The translations under genes were made by a program, and so were the position numbers. The notes beneath the pieces are model-generated. The model was given only the letters and a program-made list of their open reading frames with translations, made no database searches and was not told where the DNA came from. A stretch of DNA of 64,000 nucleotides, taken from Erpobdella octoculata. Lineage: Eukaryota; Annelida; Clitellata; Hirudinida; Erpobdellidae. This document shows, piece by piece, positions 12,037-24,175 of this stretch. Position 1 is the stretch's first letter. Every line of letters starts with the position of its first letter. The stretch spans positions 13,024,962 through 13,088,961 of the forward strand of contig OZ022242.1 of NCBI GenBank assembly GCA_963978895.1, read 5' to 3'.

Positions 12037-12261
12037 CAGAGGTGGACAGGGGCTGGGTTGACCCATGAGTTGGGATGGGTTGGATTAAATTTTTTGAAAC
12101 ATACATTGGATCGGTTAGAATGGGTGAAATAAAATTTCACATTTTTTTATTTTGAAAATAACTTTTGACTGTGGAGTTGAGAGGGGCTGGTTAGGAAATT
12201 TAACTTTTCAGGTGGGTTAGGCTGGGTTGGGTCGCCAAAAATAGACCCATGCCTACCTCTG
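12037..12261. mobile_element. hAT-type MITE (225 bp)
   Basis: Ends CAGAGGTGGACAGG and CCATGCCTACCTCTG are terminal inverted repeats. The 8-bp GTTTGTTC flanks both sides exactly (12029-12036 and 12262-12269). The interior is GGGTTGGGT-like sequence with no coding capacity. Confidence 0.85.
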
Positions 12262-12539
12262 GTTTGTTCCATGGAAGCACCACAGGGTAAACGCGAGGCT
12301 TTCTGAATTGTAGACATAGAAGCAGAACGAGAGTTTAGTCGTCGTTTTGGTCTTCTTTAAAAACAAATAAGTTCAAATAACGTTCGAGAATACGTTACTA
12401 GTAAATAGCTGCCAATCAACAAATTTTTCAGAACGAAAACTGAAAACATTCGGGCGTCTACGATCGAAACATTGTGTCAGTCACATTGAGTCAGTGAACA
12501 TTCACACAACAATCTGCAACTACTACTATTACTACTTCT

Positions 12540-12690
12540 TCCTTTAATGAGTTTGCACCAGCCTGTTCGAGTGAGCACCTTCGCCGCTATTCTGGAAACA
12601 GAATGTTTGCCGTCGCTGTTTCAAGACGTTGGAACTGCCTCCGCTGCAACAATTGATTAATTCATAAATGTTCTCAAATAATTAATTCTA
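12540..12690 (+). pseudogene. Possible LINE reverse-transcriptase 3' fragment
   Basis: One frame reads ...HLRRYSGNRMFAVAVSRRWN..., which resembles the end of CR1/L2-type reverse transcriptase ORFs (compare RRSFAVAGPSLWN in the element at 28345). The similarity continues only with a frameshift. It is short and weak and could be coincidence. Confidence 0.3.
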
Positions 12691-12699
12691 GTTTGTGGT

Positions 12700-13560
12700 C
12701 TAGACTTGAGGGCGTCATTTATAAATGTATTGATTTGACTTGTCATCGTAAACGTTGACGATAAAAGCAAACAATGCTGCATAGTTCGGTTGAGTTTGCA
12801 AATAGATACAATGTCACCCATGAGGAAAAAACAATGATAGCTAATTATTATTATTGTGCTGTTAATATAGATGTTGTCGTTGCGTGTTTAACTGTGAAGC
12901 TGGACATGGTGACGGCAGTGGTGGCGATGTTAATAGAAAGAGTCGTCATAGTGAGCTACCCTGGATGAGTTCTGAAACGGCAGCGATCGTGCTGAACAAG
13001 TAGACCAAGAATGTGAAAATGGATTTGCTGAAATAGGTCGTGTCGTGGTTGCAAGACGGGGAAATTAATCTTTTGAAACGCCTTCTGGTGTTCTTTCTTT
13101 GTTATTGAAACGTGAACAAAACAAACACAAATAAAACGCACAAGGAATTTAACTTATTTTTTTATATCAGTTGTTCTAGAATTCACAATAAATTTAAAAA
13201 AACTGTTTTTTTCGGCTAAGACAATACAGCCATAACAACTTAATCAGTTTCTCGTTTATTCATATTAGTTCCTATAACGAGTGTCATTTCTTTATTTTCC
13301 TCATAAAATTGGAGTAGGTGACAGCATAACACAATGGAGGACACGATAAGGTGAAATATATTAAAAAACTGAAAGGGAAATATTTATCAAGCCTGAGTAC
13401 GTGCACATAGTAAGGTAGGGAATAGGGAGTGGAGGGACAGCTGGTCATAGTAGATTGATGTGCTAGATTGGAAGAAACTTTCGAAGAAAATAAAACTTAA
13501 TAATAATTAGGTGGTTTCAGGGCGACAGGACAGCCTCATGTGTCTGCAGCTTAACTCTTT
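12700..13560. other. Stretch without a recognised gene
   Basis: Both strands hold only short frames of about 60 codons, with no motif and no credible splice signals. I see nothing further here. Confidence 0.5.
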
Positions 13561-13563
13561 GAA

Positions 13564-13685
13564 GACGACGACGACGACGATGATGATGGTGGTGGTGGTA
13601 GTGGTGGTGGTGGAGGTGGAGGGTGGAGGTGAATGTGGCGGTGACGGCGACGACGATTATGACTCTGACGACGACGACTGCATTA
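13564..13685. repeat. (GAC/GGT)n triplet repeat
   Basis: GAC, GAT, GGT and GGA triplets in tandem; the acidic/valine frames are artefacts. Confidence 0.85.
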
Positions 13686-13799
13686 GCAATTACAACTGAC
13701 AGTAACAGTGACGTTAAAACTTGTAATAGTCAATGTTAGTCATAGCCATTGTAATAAAAAATAAAAGTGACAAATGACAATAATTATTGTAATAAATAT

Positions 13800-14650
13800 T
13801 AATTATGCATATTATTTTAAAAGCAGATGTGAAAATCATAAATAACCGTAAATTATTTACTACCTGTGGTAATATTGAATATTTGATGGAGCTCGGAGCG
13901 GAAGTGTTTGATTTCCATAGAAACGGACTTCCGCTTATCTTATTTTATGTATTCATAAAGCATAGAACTCACTTTTTTAATTCGCCAGGGGGTGTTCTCA
14001 GTTTTATTGTAATTTATAATTACAACATTGTTTCCTTATTTGTTTTATTTAATATTATTTCTTTCATTTAAAATTATATTATTTTAATATTCTATTACTG
14101 TTGTTAAATTTGAAAAAATGTTTACATCTTACTCTTAGTCAATTGTTATATATTTTTTAAATTATATTTTTATGATTATTATGTTATTGTTTTAATCATA
14201 TTTCATTAATATATGATTTAAAAATAAATTATCTTCTTCATATATTCTATTAACATATTATTTTTTGATAATAACCTGTAATTATTATTTTTGTATTTTA
14301 TTATGTTTATTTTTATTATCACTATATTTTAATAGTTTTATTATAAGGTATTATCAAATTTATTGATAAATTATTTTATTCATTCGTTTTCTTAGTATTT
14401 TCAACCAGTCCATAAAAATCGTATTGTACAGAATGAATGTTATGTTTATCGATATTTTAATATAAAATTTAATTCATCATTTAGTCGAATTAAATTATAT
14501 AATTAGATATGATTATGTTTAGAAGTGTTACTCCTCCGCAATAGTTTATGTGCTTACACTGATTTTTTGTTATGGATCAGATTCTGATACAATACAATAC
14601 AATCAAAACTAAAGTCTTGCTCGAAGGCGAGAATGTTAGTAGCTATTTAT
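13800..14650. other. Very AT-rich stretch without a gene
   Basis: Mostly long A/T runs, AATAAA-like words and (ACAAT)n at 14590-14604. No coding region is recognised. Confidence 0.55.
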
Positions 14651-14652
14651 AA

Positions 14653-14901
14653 TCAACATATATAATTTCCTATGTCTGTTTGTCTGTATGTATGTATGTA
14701 TGTTAGCAATTTCGCATAACGCGGCGGCCACGATGGTCAGCAGTCAGCAGTTGCTAACATTAGTTTTCGCAGGCGTGTAATAAAAGTTATTATGCAATTG
14801 TACACTGTCAGTCCTAAAGATCAAAAGAGATGGCGCTGCAATCGAAAAATAATATAAAATAAGATTTTAAAAATCCGTTATTTTTGACGGGCTATTTCTA
14901 G
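14653..14901 (+). mobile_element. Short Helitron-like element (249 bp)
   Basis: The element starts TCAACATATATAATTTCC after an A and ends CTAG before a T. A hairpin (CCGT...ACGG) lies 8 bases before the CTAG. A 5' TC, a 3' CTAG, a subterminal hairpin and A|T insertion are the hallmarks of Helitrons. The start resembles that of the element at 24195. There is no coding capacity. Confidence 0.7.
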
Positions 14902-15369
14902 TATAAACTTAAAAGGTAAGTTTTGAGTGTAGATTTGAATGTTTGAACTGTTCTCGATCTCCGAATCTGCGCTGGCAGACTATATAAGCGGTTGACCAGC
15001 TACAGCTACAATGAAAAACGTTGGGCGCATATACAACATCCAAACTTCTGTAAAACAAACATTTATAAAAGATAATACGCCTAACGTTTTTCGTTGTATA
15101 TTATGTATATGAATCAGAAACTGTTATAAAGTTTGTTACCATAATGTGACCAAAATATTTAGAAATTCTGCTAAGCTCATAAAAATATTATTTTACACTT
15201 TTTAGGGCCCAAGACGCAAGAATGTATTTCGTATGATGTAAAAATTTAATGACCAAAAAACTTTCCAGGCCAAAAGTGCCTTGTACAAGCATCAAAGGTT
15301 ATGGCGTAACAAAATTCAAATTTAGTTTACATAGCAAAGTTTGAAGGTTTCAAGCAGCTTTCAGCAAGT

Positions 15370-15724
15370 CTATTTTACGTTTTATGGGCAAAAGGAGTTA
15401 GGAGAGAGTGGAAGAAAGAAAAAGAGCAAAGCGGGAAATCAAGCGGGAACGGTAGAGCAAGTGGATCGGAGAAGCAAGCGGTAACGGGAGAGCAAGCAGG
15501 AACGGGAAAGCAAGCGGGAACGGGAAAGAGAGCTGGAGCAGAATAGCGACCGGGAGCAGAAGAGCGAGCGGGAAAGGGAAAGGAATCGGGAGAGCGAGGA
15601 GCAGAATAACGAGCCGGAGAGCCAGCGGGAGAGCTACGGGAAAGGAAACGGGAGCGAGAAAAAAACACTATAGAAAATAGAAGAACCTCTAAGAACCCTG
15701 GGCAACGCCGGGTAACCCCGATAG
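15370..15724 (+). mobile_element. Helitron-like 3' portion with GGGAACGGGA units
   Basis: It ends GGGCAACGCCGGGTAACCCC-GATAG before T, a one-base variant of the CTAG terminus at 55159. The preceding 300 bases are imperfect units of GCGGGAACGGGAAAGC type, as in the copies at 11735 and 54694. The 5' boundary is unclear. Confidence 0.6.
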
Positions 15725-15796
15725 TGTTTTCATAAAAACATAACTAAAAATAGCTCTACATATTTAAATGTTTAGAAAATTGACAATTCTTGTCCT

Positions 15797-15965
15797 GGTT
15801 GTATTGCGTTCGCTTGTTGGCCTGAGATTCGGCGGTTTGAATCTCACCTGCGACACCAGCGTCCTTAAGGGGTGTGGGGAGGCAGGCACCATGAACGACC
15901 GCCTTTAATTGTAGAAGTGGTAGTAGTTGTACATAGACAGAGAGGTTTTCTAATCCATTTAAATA
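15797..15965 (+). repeat. Degraded tRNA-derived SINE
   Basis: GCGTTCGCTTGTTGG...CGGTTTGAATCTCACC is a decayed version of the tRNA-like head at 25670 (GCATTCGCTTGTTGATCG, CAGTTCGAGCCTCACC). It is followed by the same body words (CCTTAAG, GGCACC, GCC at spaced intervals). Confidence 0.65.
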
Positions 15966-16336
15966 AATGCTAATTTAAGACTTAAATGACGGTTTATGAG
16001 AGAAAAAAACAACAGTTGCAAAAAAATAGATGTAGGTAGTGGAAAAAATGAATGCAGTGTAGTATGAATATATAGCCTACTGTTGTACATTTTTATTTTA
16101 CTTTTCATTTGTTTGATATGCTAACAAATAATTTATGTGGTAAATAATTAATTTTATACTTAGTTATTTCTACCCTCTTCACTCTTGCATACTGCATAAC
16201 CAGCGAAAATTTCACAGAGGGTGTCATTTTTTTTTTTTGGTCCTGTGTAGATTTATAAAAAAAAATTTTAGTTTGATTTTCTTTATATATAAAACACTGT
16301 CGGCAGACAATTCACAATTATTTTTAAGCATCGGTT

Positions 16337-16570
16337 CCGTAAAACGGGGTGACTTTGCCCGTGCGGGTGACTTTGGCCCAGCCTTTAAACGCATAAAAAT
16401 ATATTAAAAAAATTTTTTTTTTAAACTTTCGCTAGGTCACGCCATACATCACTACTATGCACACCTTTTTAGCATAATTGTTCATAGAAATATAATTTGT
16501 ACTTTAAAATATAGGTTGATTTATTTTGGGCCAAAGTCACCCGCACGGGCAAAGTCACCCCGTTTTACGG
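16337..16570. mobile_element. MITE with long perfect inverted repeats (234 bp)
   Basis: The first about 44 bases, beginning CCGTAAAACGGGGTGACTTT, recur as an exact inverse at the right end (CAAAGTCACCCCGTTTTACGG). The middle is AT-rich. The strand can fold into a long hairpin. A clear target duplication is not visible (only TT), so the superfamily is left open. Confidence 0.8.
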
Positions 16571-16728
16571 TTCATTATTTCAAAACATCAATAATTGGGT
16601 TATTTCAGTGTAGGTAACGATCTTCCCTACCTGAAAAAATTGAAACACTTCTATGTTTTTTTTCCTTTCAAAATAGTATATCTAAACATTTTATGCAAAA
16701 CGACTGGGAAGGCCATATAAGCCGCTTT

Positions 16729-16962
16729 CAGGGACAAATCCAATGTGCGAGGAAAGAATGCATCCCCCACCAGATTATCAATTAAAAATTTTTTTCGGTA
16801 GAATATCCGGTGTTTGGAAAATGACTGCAGATGAGAGTAAAATTGTTGAATAATACCTACGACTACTCCCGATAATCAGCATTTTTTGGGAAGAGAAAGT
16901 ATGAAAACATTTGGAAGTGACGTGTCTGCATTCCCCACCAGGAATTTCTGGATCTGCCACTG
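16729..16962. mobile_element. Degraded hAT-type MITE
   Basis: The right end TGGATCTGCCACTG is the inverse of a CAGTGGCAGATCCA terminus, and the left end CAGGGACAAATCCA matches it at 11 of 14 positions. The flanks GCCGCTTT and GTCCCTTT agree at six of eight. The left boundary is less certain than the right. Confidence 0.5.
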
Positions 16963-17813
16963 GTCCCTTTACCTCTTAGAAACCCCTCTGCTTACAATTG
17001 TTCTTGAGTCGATAAAGAAATTACGCTTGACACATTCTAAAAGAACTCCGTCTCGCTAATTGCGAGTCAGTCCCAAGCCTGGATAAAGGAGGAGAGACAG
17101 TTAAAAGGATCAAACTTTGATCCACGACAGGAAGTACTGATGTGTTTTTTACATACAGCCAATTCAGTCTTAAAACACTTGGTGTAAAGGACTATGAACT
17201 ACCAAAAAAAAAATTTAAAAGATTAAGATGGATTACTGACATCTATGAAATATGAAACAGCGGAGACTGATATCGTTTATAGGCACGGGCACGTATAAAA
17301 AACTTTAAAATAACACAAGAAAACTGACAGTTCAATTATATAAGAAGTGACCTTTTCTAAAAAATTGCCGGTTAAAAAATATATTTTTTACATAGAAATT
17401 ATTTACTTTAATGTAAAATTAAATAATATAGGAAATATAAATTTACTGCGTTCAGTTTCTAACTAATGTTTACGGGTAAAAAAAAACTTAAAACCCGTCC
17501 ACGTTATTATTTTCTTTGACTCTCCTAAGCCAAATATGATCAAAATATTCAAAGTTATGCACTATGCAAGCCACGTTAGGCCTAATGTTTATTAACCCAG
17601 GTACCTTGTTTTTACTATAGGTCAGTATAGGTGAATGACCTCCAAGAAAAGCTGCAGAAGAAAGAACTTTCCTTAATTTATTTATATTTTTTAGTAAATA
17701 AGTAATAAATGTGTTATTTTTATTCAAAGTGGCGTATATTAAACTAGTTATTATTTATAAATAAATTATTATTAAAACAACAAAACAACATTGACATTGA
17801 CAAGACGCACTAT
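16963..17813. other. Stretch without a recognised gene
   Basis: A 79-codon minus-strand frame at 17488-17727 has normal amino-acid composition but no motif and no neighbours that support it. Otherwise AT-rich DNA up to the target duplication of the P element. Confidence 0.45.
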
Positions 17814-17821
17814 ACTTTAGC

Positions 17822-20800
17822 CATAGATATCTAGATAGGCTATATAGGCTTATTTGCGGTTTTTGTTTGGTTTTACGCGCGCAGTGGAGTTTTAGTTTGT
17901 GCCTCCTGACTGACCATAGACAAGAGATTTGTTTACATTTGTCTACACCGGCGGCTTGCCTTACTTCGATAAGCAATTCATTCCAATTTTGCAGTTAACT
18001 ATTATAAAGCAATGACAGCGCGTTATTTTTTCAATATTTGTTTATCATAGATTAATTTATGACTTTCTATCAAAATTTCTTTGTTTCTTCAGCGCATGCT
18101 TTAATTGTTTTTGACAGAAATGACTTTTATAAATTCCCTTGAATCTTTTGATTTAAACTTTAAAACCATAACATTTTAAGAAAATGCTTTTATCTGAAGA
18201 TAACTGATAGTCATATGTATCTATTTTATGCTAATAGTTTAAGTTTCAGCATAAAATCTGAATTCATGTCTTCAAAGACATTTTCTTAAAAGAGATATCT
18301 TAGACTAGACTTAGAACTAAATCCTGACTAGATTAGATTAGCAATAATAGTTACTGGCTTTTTCTAAAGTACATAATACTTTTTAGAATTAACATAGATT
18401 ATTGAAGTCACTACCAATTCTTCTTTGCCCTGAAATGAATCTACCTGAGACGATTACATTTATTTACCTAGTTTTTAAGCAAGTAAAAAGCACTATGCCA
18501 ACTATTGAGTTTATATTTATTCCTTTTCACTTTGCGATTACATTTGTGTAGTATCAGTTCAGTACACAGTTTCCAATAATGTTGAAATAGATTTGCAAAA
18601 AACTGAGGCAACAAACTATGATTTTACAAGTGTTTTTATTAATACAATAAATTCTATTTGGCTTTTCAATGAACAAAAACTGAAAATGGCACAAAAAATT
18701 GAAAATGTAAGTTACTGTCCACTAAATAAAATTGTTTTTGTCTTAAACCTGAACTTTTAAGGTTTTGTGTATTAATTTTTGCTCGCTGATATTGTCTTAA
18801 CTTGAAAAACTCATAAACGATCGACTTAAGCAGCAGATAGGAATGATTGTCAATGCCATCCTGCGTATCTCTTATATGATCCCCCAGGTTAAAAATATCT
18901 TTGGATCCAATTGATGTTAATGTTTGGCGAATAAGTTCTTTTATTTTAATTTCATCTTTGGCATTTGTGGCTGATACATGTTGTCTTAAAAATTTTTCTG
19001 CTGTCTGACATACCTAAAAAAAAAAAGTGTTTTTTAATACCATATTTATAAATAACAAATCTTAATTTTATCTTACTTTTATAACTCCAGAAGAAGGAAA
19101 GACATGACCACCTTTATTTTTCACCACTAGCAGCTGCAGTCCTATTTCATGTCCTTGGTTCTTGTGCTCATCAACTAAACTGTATCTATAAAATTGAAAA
19201 TATTATTTAGTACTAAAAACACAGGAAACCAAAATTTATGACTGTAACAATTTATAATTTGAACCTGCAAACATTACATTCCAGTTTTTTAAATAGCTTG
19301 AATACAATCCAACCAGCTATGTAGCTAATTACATTTTCTATCAAGACTTGAGCAAGCTCTGAGTCGATTCCATAATCACCTGGTTTTTCAAACACTTCTT
19401 CTTCATAAATGTTGCCTGTTTAATAAATAAGCAAATAATTAAGATTGGTACCAGCAAAAGAAATAACAATGAAAAGTTTATTACAAATTTCTTTTCTTTC
19501 TTTGTGAAGATAATCAAGATAAGAAGTTTCATCTTGCGGCATCACATTCCCTGTTTTCCCTGCCTGAATATTGCATCTAGATAAAATTCATCTGAAAATG
19601 GATTGAAATTGGTATGTGGTTGGGTTGTTGTTCGATCCCCCTAGAAAATGTTAATTCTAATCAATATTTGCCCACTTATAACAAATTGTTTTTATACAAC
19701 CTGCTCGTCTGACTGCCGCAAAGTTGATCTTGGCTGAACTTATAAGTCAAAACATGGCTTTGACACTTGAGTAGGTTTCTGGCTATTTGAAGGATTGATT
19801 CAATGTCAATAACAAATCCTTTAAGACCCATCTGCCTAAAATGATGTTAATTATATAGATTGCTTTTAGTTTTTCAGCAAAACATTATCAAAAACATACT
19901 TTTTGTCTTGAATAATAAGGATTCCACGAGGAGATTTTAGCTGAAGTAAGTAGTTTCTTAAACTCAGAAGACGTTGCTCAAACAATGCAAAATTTTGCAG
20001 TGTTAATGGTCCCTTGAAAGATGGTGCATTGGGATTTTTGCTATTGAAAATATCAAATAAACAGTCTATTGCTTCTATAAATTCTACAGTCGGTGCCACG
20101 TCTTCAAAACCTGCCATTTTACATCGATTCATCAATTTTAAAGCTGCAGCAACAGATGAGCTTAATGTTTGAGCTGCCAGTTTCACTTTCATCTTCTGAT
20201 TTTTAAAATTGATATGTTGCTTGGTAAGTTTGTTAGCTGCTCTGAGTCCAGCTTCTTGTTGAATACCATCAAGTTGTGATATGTGAGACCACTTTATTGC
20301 ACCAGAAGAAGAGAAAATAGTGTGGTATGCAGAAAATAAATTTCTCACTAGTTTCAGCATGTGACATGCATCAAAAATTATATATATTTTCCTGTTGCTT
20401 GATGAGCAAAACCATGTTTTTAAAGATCTTGTAAAATCTAACTTACACCCAAGCAGTTTCACCATTGTAACATTTGCAGGTAAGCCATCCATGACTAAAG
20501 AAATCACCTGGGGATTATTTTCAATTAATTTATTATTTTTGTTTTGCAATGAAAAACATATAAGTTACTTACCGAAATTCCTATGCTTTCTAATTTATCA
20601 ATTGCATACAAAACCAAATCTTTCTGAATTATGGCTGGCAGTCCATTGGTGCAATAATAAGCAATAGGCATTTTCCAATAGCCCGTTGTACCAACGAGCA
20701 AAAACACCAAAACTGGATCCACAACCTACAACATTAGATATTACTAACCAAATATAACTTTAAAATGTTAAAGTCTAAAGGACTCACCCAAATCAACGAA

Positions 20801-21796
20801 TCCTGACATGGTACCACTCTGGCTATCAAAAGTGATATGTTTATGAATAGCCATAGAATCAATCATAAGATTGCAGTTACTGTACTCTTCTGGTTTCTGG
20901 ATTTTAAGACTGGCCAAAGTATTTAGGACCTGAGAATTAAAGCCACGTCTGGCATCTGTGCTTTCTAACCATCTAAACAACCAAGCAAAAATATAATAAG
21001 AGTATAAAATTAAGAAAAAACATTATTTTAATGCTATCCAGCCATTCAATTCAAATTAAACAAAACAAGTGCATATATAATAAAGTTTTACCTTCTTAAA
21101 GTCCTTGGACTAGGCAAACTGATGCCTGATGATCTGAGGTAGTCATAAGCCTTTGGTCCATATAAATGTAAAGTTATTGCAAATTTTTTCTGTTCTTCAG
21201 TATACTCTTTAAAACCATTAGACAACAAGTGAACAGGAAAACCTTAGAATTTTATGTAAATAAAATATAACTATATAAATATGTATATCTGAATTTGTTC
21301 AATAAAGATAATTTATATTTATACTTGTACTTGACGTTTTTAGCAGGCAGTTTAGTTTTCTGTTGATGTCACGCAATTGCTTCATCTCATATTTCAATTT
21401 CAATAACGGAAAACTGGTTACACGCTTCATGACAACAAAGTAATGAAACGGATGTATGACCCTTTTAAGTTTTAAGCTTTGTGGCCTTGCCTTCTTTAAA
21501 TTTAAGTCTTTAAGTCAGAGTCTTTAATGATTTTACTTTGTTTACAAACAGCGACAGGATATATGAGCTCGGGAAGTCAATTAACACTAAGTATAGTTCT
21601 TATACAGGTTTTTCAAATAAAAAACACAGCAACATCTACAAAAAAACTAGAGCTTTAGCAGATTTCTCAGGTATCGTCATAATACACCGGCAACAAATAT
21701 CGCTCAAATGAGCAAATGTAAACAAGCTCAGGTTGAAAATGGCAGCTTTCAAATTGTGCCGGAAATAGATTGATATGTCCCATCTATATATCTATG
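17822..21796 (-). mobile_element. P-superfamily DNA transposon, copy A (3975 bp)
   Basis: The termini CATAGATATCTAGATAGG and (inverse of the right end) CATAGATATATAGATGGG agree at 16 of 18 bases. The exact 8-bp ACTTTAGC flanks both ends (17814-17821 and 21797-21804), the duplication length of P elements. An 11-bp motif GTTTACATTTG sits 109 bases inside the left end and recurs inverted at 21713-21723, like the internal inverted repeats of Drosophila P elements. The interior carries a P/THAP9-type transposase on the minus strand. The second copy at 40100-44074 has the same length and, as far as I can compare by eye, the same sequence. Confidence 0.93.
18720..21431 (-). pseudogene. P/THAP9-type transposase gene, copy A, broken
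   Basis: Minus-strand exons, by splice signals and similarity: about 21431-21312 (coiled-coil-like start), 21245-21094 (GPKAYDYLRSSGISLPSPRT), 20977-20788 (RRWLESTDARRGF, MIDSMAIHK, GFVDLG), 20734-20572, 20511-19903 (VMDGLPANV, FDACHMLKLVRN, ANKLTKQHI, KMKVKLAAQTLS) and 19835-19702 (GFVIDIESI, TYKFSQDQL). These are the conserved blocks of P-element/THAP9 transposases. No THAP zinc finger is visible upstream. After TYKFSQDQL the conserved continuation (AVRRAGGSNNNPT) is in another frame, consistent with a small deletion, and soon meets a TGA before RCNIQAGKTGNVMP. Unless unusual splicing avoids them, this copy makes no complete transposase. Confidence 0.8.
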
Positions 21797-22190
21797 ACTT
21801 TAGCTGTCAGCTAGCTGGGATTCGTCCAGCCAATTACGTCAATCAGAGTTGAATAGGTTAATAAATTAGCAAGTTTGAAAATAGTTGTAATTATTAATGA
21901 AAAATAAAAAAAATGTTAAAAATTAATAATATGCAAATTTTAATTGTATCTGAAAATATTAAATATACTGAACTATTCTAACACAAAATTAGATATTAAT
22001 CGAGCAGATAAAAATTACCATATCCGTAAAACTGATGTAATTAATTAATGTGTTTCAAAGCGCAATTGCCAGCATCAAAACATCACAATATATAAATATA
22101 GTGACCAACGAAAAAGCGTTTCGTTTTCAGACGAATAAATAAACAGCAAACAGCTTGTGTCTGGCAGTAATATCTATATTTCTATATATA

Positions 22191-22902
22191 CATTCTACAT
22201 ATATTCTTCAGACATCAAGGTTTCGCTACTCACTCAAGGCTGCGATTGTTTACCCGCTATTAAAACGTGAATGCGCGCCGTAAGTCTATCGTTACTCTCA
22301 AATTTCACAAGAAATTCTCGGCCGTTCGGATTGAACGTTGCCGAGTTGAGTCCATTATAGATTTTAATTGACGCATTTGTGTTTTAGTATAACGAGAGTT
22401 AACTGTAAAGTTCGAAGTGATTGTTATTTTTAGAACCGACTCAATAAGGAGGCGAATGAGTCCTTGTTGCCTTAACGTACCGACGACGAGTCGAGAGTTG
22501 GAAAAAATTTGAAAATTATTTGAGCAAATCATTCTGCAATTTTTGCGCGTAGATTGGTTTGTTTTTTACCTGAACGATCCAAACGTAGTACTGTCTCATT
22601 TTATTAGAAAATGTGATTACAACCCAACTTATTTATTTGTAACATTTACAACAACATCACCTTCTTTATGTCTGGATTAATTGATTTTGAAAATTACTTC
22701 TATTTCAACATGTCGGGTTAGTTAAGTCAAAGATGACATTTTTATTAATAGTTATACAAATTGATTCATACTGTCAGAAAGTTTTTGGAGGACCATTCTT
22801 TCTGAAATACTCTTTCGCTAAAAATCAATAGCGTAACAGAAGAGCTAAGTATTGGTAGAGCAAAGCATTGAAGCTTTCAGATACTTTAGTTTAGTTAATT
22901 AT
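22191..22902. repeat. 712-bp tandem duplication, first copy
   Basis: The segment is repeated at 22921-23632 with a period of 730 bases and apparently one mismatch, close to its left edge. The 18-base linker between the copies (TGGGTTGTAATCACATTA) contains the exact inverse of 17 bases found inside each copy (22610-22626). A minus-strand frame of 75 codons is present in both copies but shows no known motif. Confidence 0.92.
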
Positions 22903-22920
22903 TGGGTTGTAATCACATTA

Positions 22921-23632
22921 CACTCTACATATATTCTTCAGACATCAAGGTTTCGCTACTCACTCAAGGCTGCGATTGTTTACCCGCTATTAAAACGTGA
23001 ATGCGCGCCGTAAGTCTATCGTTACTCTCAAATTTCACAAGAAATTCTCGGCCGTTCGGATTGAACGTTGCCGAGTTGAGTCCATTATAGATTTTAATTG
23101 ACGCATTTGTGTTTTAGTATAACGAGAGTTAACTGTAAAGTTCGAAGTGATTGTTATTTTTAGAACCGACTCAATAAGGAGGCGAATGAGTCCTTGTTGC
23201 CTTAACGTACCGACGACGAGTCGAGAGTTGGAAAAAATTTGAAAATTATTTGAGCAAATCATTCTGCAATTTTTGCGCGTAGATTGGTTTGTTTTTTACC
23301 TGAACGATCCAAACGTAGTACTGTCTCATTTTATTAGAAAATGTGATTACAACCCAACTTATTTATTTGTAACATTTACAACAACATCACCTTCTTTATG
23401 TCTGGATTAATTGATTTTGAAAATTACTTCTATTTCAACATGTCGGGTTAGTTAAGTCAAAGATGACATTTTTATTAATAGTTATACAAATTGATTCATA
23501 CTGTCAGAAAGTTTTTGGAGGACCATTCTTTCTGAAATACTCTTTCGCTAAAAATCAATAGCGTAACAGAAGAGCTAAGTATTGGTAGAGCAAAGCATTG
23601 AAGCTTTCAGATACTTTAGTTTAGTTAATTAT
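22921..23632. repeat. 712-bp tandem duplication, second copy
   Basis: Second copy of the unit at 22191-22902. Near-identity means a recent event, or an assembly artefact of two haplotypes laid in tandem. Confidence 0.92.
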
Positions 23633-24076
23633 ACAAAAAATTCAGCTAGTAAGGAATCAATATATCTTTAATCAAGAGTACAAATTATGTTGAAAAAGTT
23701 GAGAAGCCTTTACAAAATGTTAAATAAAAACATTGATACCCAATGTTCTGAGGATCTGAAGATGTGGGCAAAACAAAGATTGAAAAACAACTTTGTACTG
23801 GCTGCAAACCATTTTCAGAGTTCTAGCATTAATTTATTTACTGAAGCTATTTTCCTAAGCAGATCTGTTTTTTTTTAATTTTGTTATAAATTTTTGTGAA
23901 AATTATATGCAATAAATAATTTATGAAAATCTATTAATTTTAATCTATTGACAAATAATTATACACAAATTTATGCTATTGACAGTGAACACACTGTCAA
24001 TAGCATAAATGGCTATGGATTTGAAGAACTAGATTTTATTACAAATTCATTGTATAACAAATTCAAAATTTTACAG

Positions 24077-24175
24077 AGAAGACAGCAGCTTCCAACCTAA
24101 TGTGGGATCTGGAGTATCAATCTCTCTTGAACGAGCTTCTGTCCATCAGACCTGACCTTATTCCATCTGCTCCAG
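24077..24175 (+). CDS. Nuclear receptor exon: helix 1
   Basis: Acceptor TTTTACAG, donor CCAG|GTAAAC. The exon starts with two bases of a split codon and ends with one base (G) that joins AC of the next exon to make Asp. The open frame shows the helix 1 region ending IRPDLIPSAP. The upstream partner exon is not visible in 23633-24076, which is AT-rich with no zinc-finger codons. Confidence 0.8.

Noticed and set aside
17488..17727. A 79-codon minus-strand gene next to the P element
   Set aside because: Normal composition, but no recognisable motif, no convincing splice sites and it lies between repeats.
22305..22532. A 75-codon minus-strand frame, repeated at 23035-23262
   Set aside because: It is duplicated only because the 712-bp unit is duplicated. 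No motif, splice context or start context supports it.
23687..23878. A 63-codon frame upstream of the receptor as the missing DNA-binding exon
   Set aside because: It contains only one Cys and no zinc-finger pattern, and ends in a stop without a donor that fits the next exon's phase.
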